Below are positions 62,641-64,000 of a DNA stretch of 64,000 nucleotides, in pieces. The stretch covers positions 35,098,227 through 35,162,226 of the forward strand of contig CP154957.1 of assembly GCA_039621445.1 (NCBI GenBank), read 5' to 3'. Each line of letters opens with the position of its first letter. Position 1 is the stretch's first letter. The notes under the pieces are model-generated. The model saw only the letters and a list, made by a program, of their open reading frames with translations, was not told the DNA's origin and did no database searches. The position numbers and the translations under genes were made by a program. The stretch is from Euglena gracilis. Its lineage: Eukaryota > Euglenida > Euglenophyceae > Euglenales.

Positions 62641-63177
62641 GAACAAGACCAGTGGGTGAGCCTGGTCCTGAACGAAAAGCAACGTGAACGGGCTGAATCG
62701 GTGAACAAAAAACGCAGAGAACCACCTGCATTGGAAATCGGTTCCAAAGTCTGGTATGAACCCGAAAGACAACCTGGTACCGACAAACTCGAACAGAAGT
62801 GGAAAAAACGGGTAGGACAACACTCCTATGTGGTTGAACTACGACCTGGAAACCGACAACCTGCCCACCGTTCACAACTCAAATCCCACGTGGAGGACCT
62901 CTACAACGCAACCCCTGTTCCCCTCTATTTTTGGTCGGGCAAGGCACAGGAGTTGGAGGTCGGACCGGACGAGTGGGAGGTTGAAAAAGTACTGAACCCC
63001 GCAGAAAAGACGGAAAACTTTCTTTTTTTGATTCACTGGAAAAACTGGGACCCATCCGACACTCAGTGGGAACCCCTGAACCACTTCTTCCTCCGAACAA
63101 ACAAAGATGTAGTCCAATGCTGCAAGAAACGGGACCTGGCTGTGGATGTGAGGGAGTTGCTTGATGGGATGGAGTGA
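62533..63177 (+). CDS. Integrase C-terminal domain and chromodomain
   Basis: Starts in LSPYEIVFGRHRPLAGLPYQ, passes the integrase C-terminal fold (GSKVWYEPERQP, WKKRVGQHSYVVELRPGNRQ, HRSQLKSHVEDL) and ends with a chromodomain: DEWEVEKVLNPAEKTENFLF, LIHWKNWDPSDTQWEPLNHF. Chromodomains guide chromovirus integration to methylated-histone chromatin. The pattern V/F-W-W/Y expected of an aromatic cage is partly visible (EVEKV, HWKNW). The frame ends TGA at 63175-63177. The ATG given is simply the first in this frame; in the element it is continuous with the core. Confidence 0.9.
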   Translation: MSPYEIVFGRHRPLAGLPYQPQNEAEGASRFLERMKEQDQWVSLVLNEKQRERAESVNKKRREPPALEIGSKVWYEPERQPGTDKLEQKWKKRVGQHSYVVELRPGNRQPAHRSQLKSHVEDLYNATPVPLYFWSGKAQELEVGPDEWEVEKVLNPAEKTENFLFLIHWKNWDPSDTQWEPLNHFFLRTNKDVVQCCKKRDLAVDVRELLDGME

Positions 63178-64000
63178 CGCATGTCACATACCCCTGGGCC
63201 CCTCACAGACACCGTCACGTCGACACCCCGAACGACCTCGATGCCAACCCCAACCCTACCACCCATACCAACCTCGACTGACTTGAACTTACACACCTCT
63301 GTACAAAATCTGCTTGACTCAAACGACAAAACGGGCCTGGGCAGCCCCCTGGCCAGCCCACCTGAACCTGAACCGCTGGCCAGCTCAACGCGAACCAGCC
63401 CAACAGACCTGAACAAGACCCGACCGACCCGTATTCACTGACCTCAAGTGCCTCTCTTCTGCCAATCAACCCATTCTTCAATTCTTCATGGTTGTTGTTG
63501 TGTGTTGGGACCCCCCCGAGGAGAACGAACCTTCCCACCATGACTTGGCCGGCCTACCTGTAAAAAAACAACAAAAACAAAACAAAAAAAAATTGCTCTG
63601 ACCCAGCCTGATTTTCACCGAAAACCAACCTTCACCTGATTTTTATTAAACTTCGTCCCCGGCCGGAGCCTGACCGTTTGGCCTGGGGGAGGGGGGGGGG
63701 CTGGAAGGCCCAAGCTGGACCCACCCCCCACCGAACAGACACCAAGCCTAGACACTGAATTGGCTAACCGAACCGAAAACGGCTGTCTAGGACCCTGACC
63801 GTGACAAAACAACTCACCTGGCATGGGAACAAGAATTTCCTGAAAATTTAAACCGTGGCTGGCGCTTGGTTCACAACGGCGCCTGCCCCCCCCCCAACGA
63901 CAAACAGCCCTAGGCGGGCTGGGGGGGGGGAACACACCAAGCCCGCACAGACCCAACTGCCAAAGGAGAACATTTGACTCAGCCCGGTCAGAAAACGAAC
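63178..64000. other. 3' non-coding end of the chromovirus; G-rich tract at 63684-63701
   Basis: No gene. 63684-63701 (GGGGGAGGGGGGGGGG) could be the polypurine tract that primes plus-strand synthesis, in which case the 3' LTR would start at about 63700 and run out of the window. No match to 52.5-53.3 kb was seen, so this is only a suggestion. Confidence 0.3.

Larger units (their letters stand above)
53309..63177 (+). mobile_element. Ty3/gypsy chromovirus encoding Dam-like and C5 DNA methyltransferase domains (internal region)
   Basis: Order on the + strand: coiled-coil/Pro-rich leader (53309-55505), Gag capsid (55478-56927), GK-rich nucleocapsid (56929-57190), Dam-like domain (57458-57800), C5-cytosine methyltransferase (58073-58660), protease (58940-59327), RT and RNase H (59383-61034), linker and integrase zinc finger (61059-62073), integrase core (62060-62530), C-terminal tail and chromodomain (62533-63177). 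PR-RT-RH-IN-chromodomain order and the chromodomain place it among Ty3/gypsy chromoviruses. Frame breaks are frequent, several at A-runs. All key RT, IN and C5-MTase residues are still visible, so it is young or suffers from sequence errors. Confidence 0.9.

Overview
The window is nuclear DNA of a eukaryote, most likely a unicellular alga. The host genes are split into short, GC-rich coding exons (about 55 to 200 bp). These are separated by AT/poly-C/poly-G introns that mostly use GT-AG and sometimes GC-AG splice sites. Host content is sparse compared with microsatellites, satellite arrays and LTR retrotransposons. A SufS-type cysteine desulfurase with every catalytic residue present is normally the plastid SUF enzyme outside bacteria, so a plastid-bearing protist is the best guess. 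The species cannot be named from the sequence.

Layout. 1-14 kb, minus strand: an FHA-domain protein resembling NIPP1/PPP1R8 (1.15-2.03 kb), scattered candidate exons (3.2-7.1 kb and 10.0-10.8 kb) that include a repeated helix-rich domain, and exons of an ERI1-like DEDDh exonuclease (11.4-14.06 kb). 15.67-19.84 kb, minus: nearly complete single-domain FolD (methylene-THF dehydrogenase/cyclohydrolase). 20.05-20.81 kb: a foldback/MITE-like element lying between the divergent FolD and SufS genes. 21.4-27.46 kb, plus: SufS. 27.94-29.74 kb, plus: complete four-exon V-ATPase subunit G.

30.3-44.65 kb is dominated by one 77-bp satellite. The first block lies between terminal inverted repeats rich in CTAGTCGACCGACTAG motifs. 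A second block starts inside a broken second copy of the V-ATPase G gene. A third block runs in the opposite orientation. Together the second and third blocks split the protease gene of a decayed Ty3/gypsy element into two halves on opposite strands.

44.65-49 kb is the rest of that decayed gypsy element: protease C-half, Dam-like domain, RT, RNase H and integrase zinc finger. 50.8-52.5 kb is a ~210-bp repeat family that changes orientation near its middle. 53.3-63.2 kb is a second, much better preserved Ty3/gypsy chromovirus. It encodes Gag, a Dam (N6-adenine methylase)-like domain, a C5-cytosine methyltransferase with motifs I, IV, VI and VIII, an aspartic protease, RT, RNase H, an integrase with HHCC zinc finger and a chromodomain. 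Its frame is broken several times, often at A-runs.

The most unusual content is the retrotransposon carrying two methyltransferase-type domains, the presence of the same Dam-like domain in the other gypsy element at a different place in the gene order, and the satellite that has been built into a TIR element, a host-gene copy and a protease gene.
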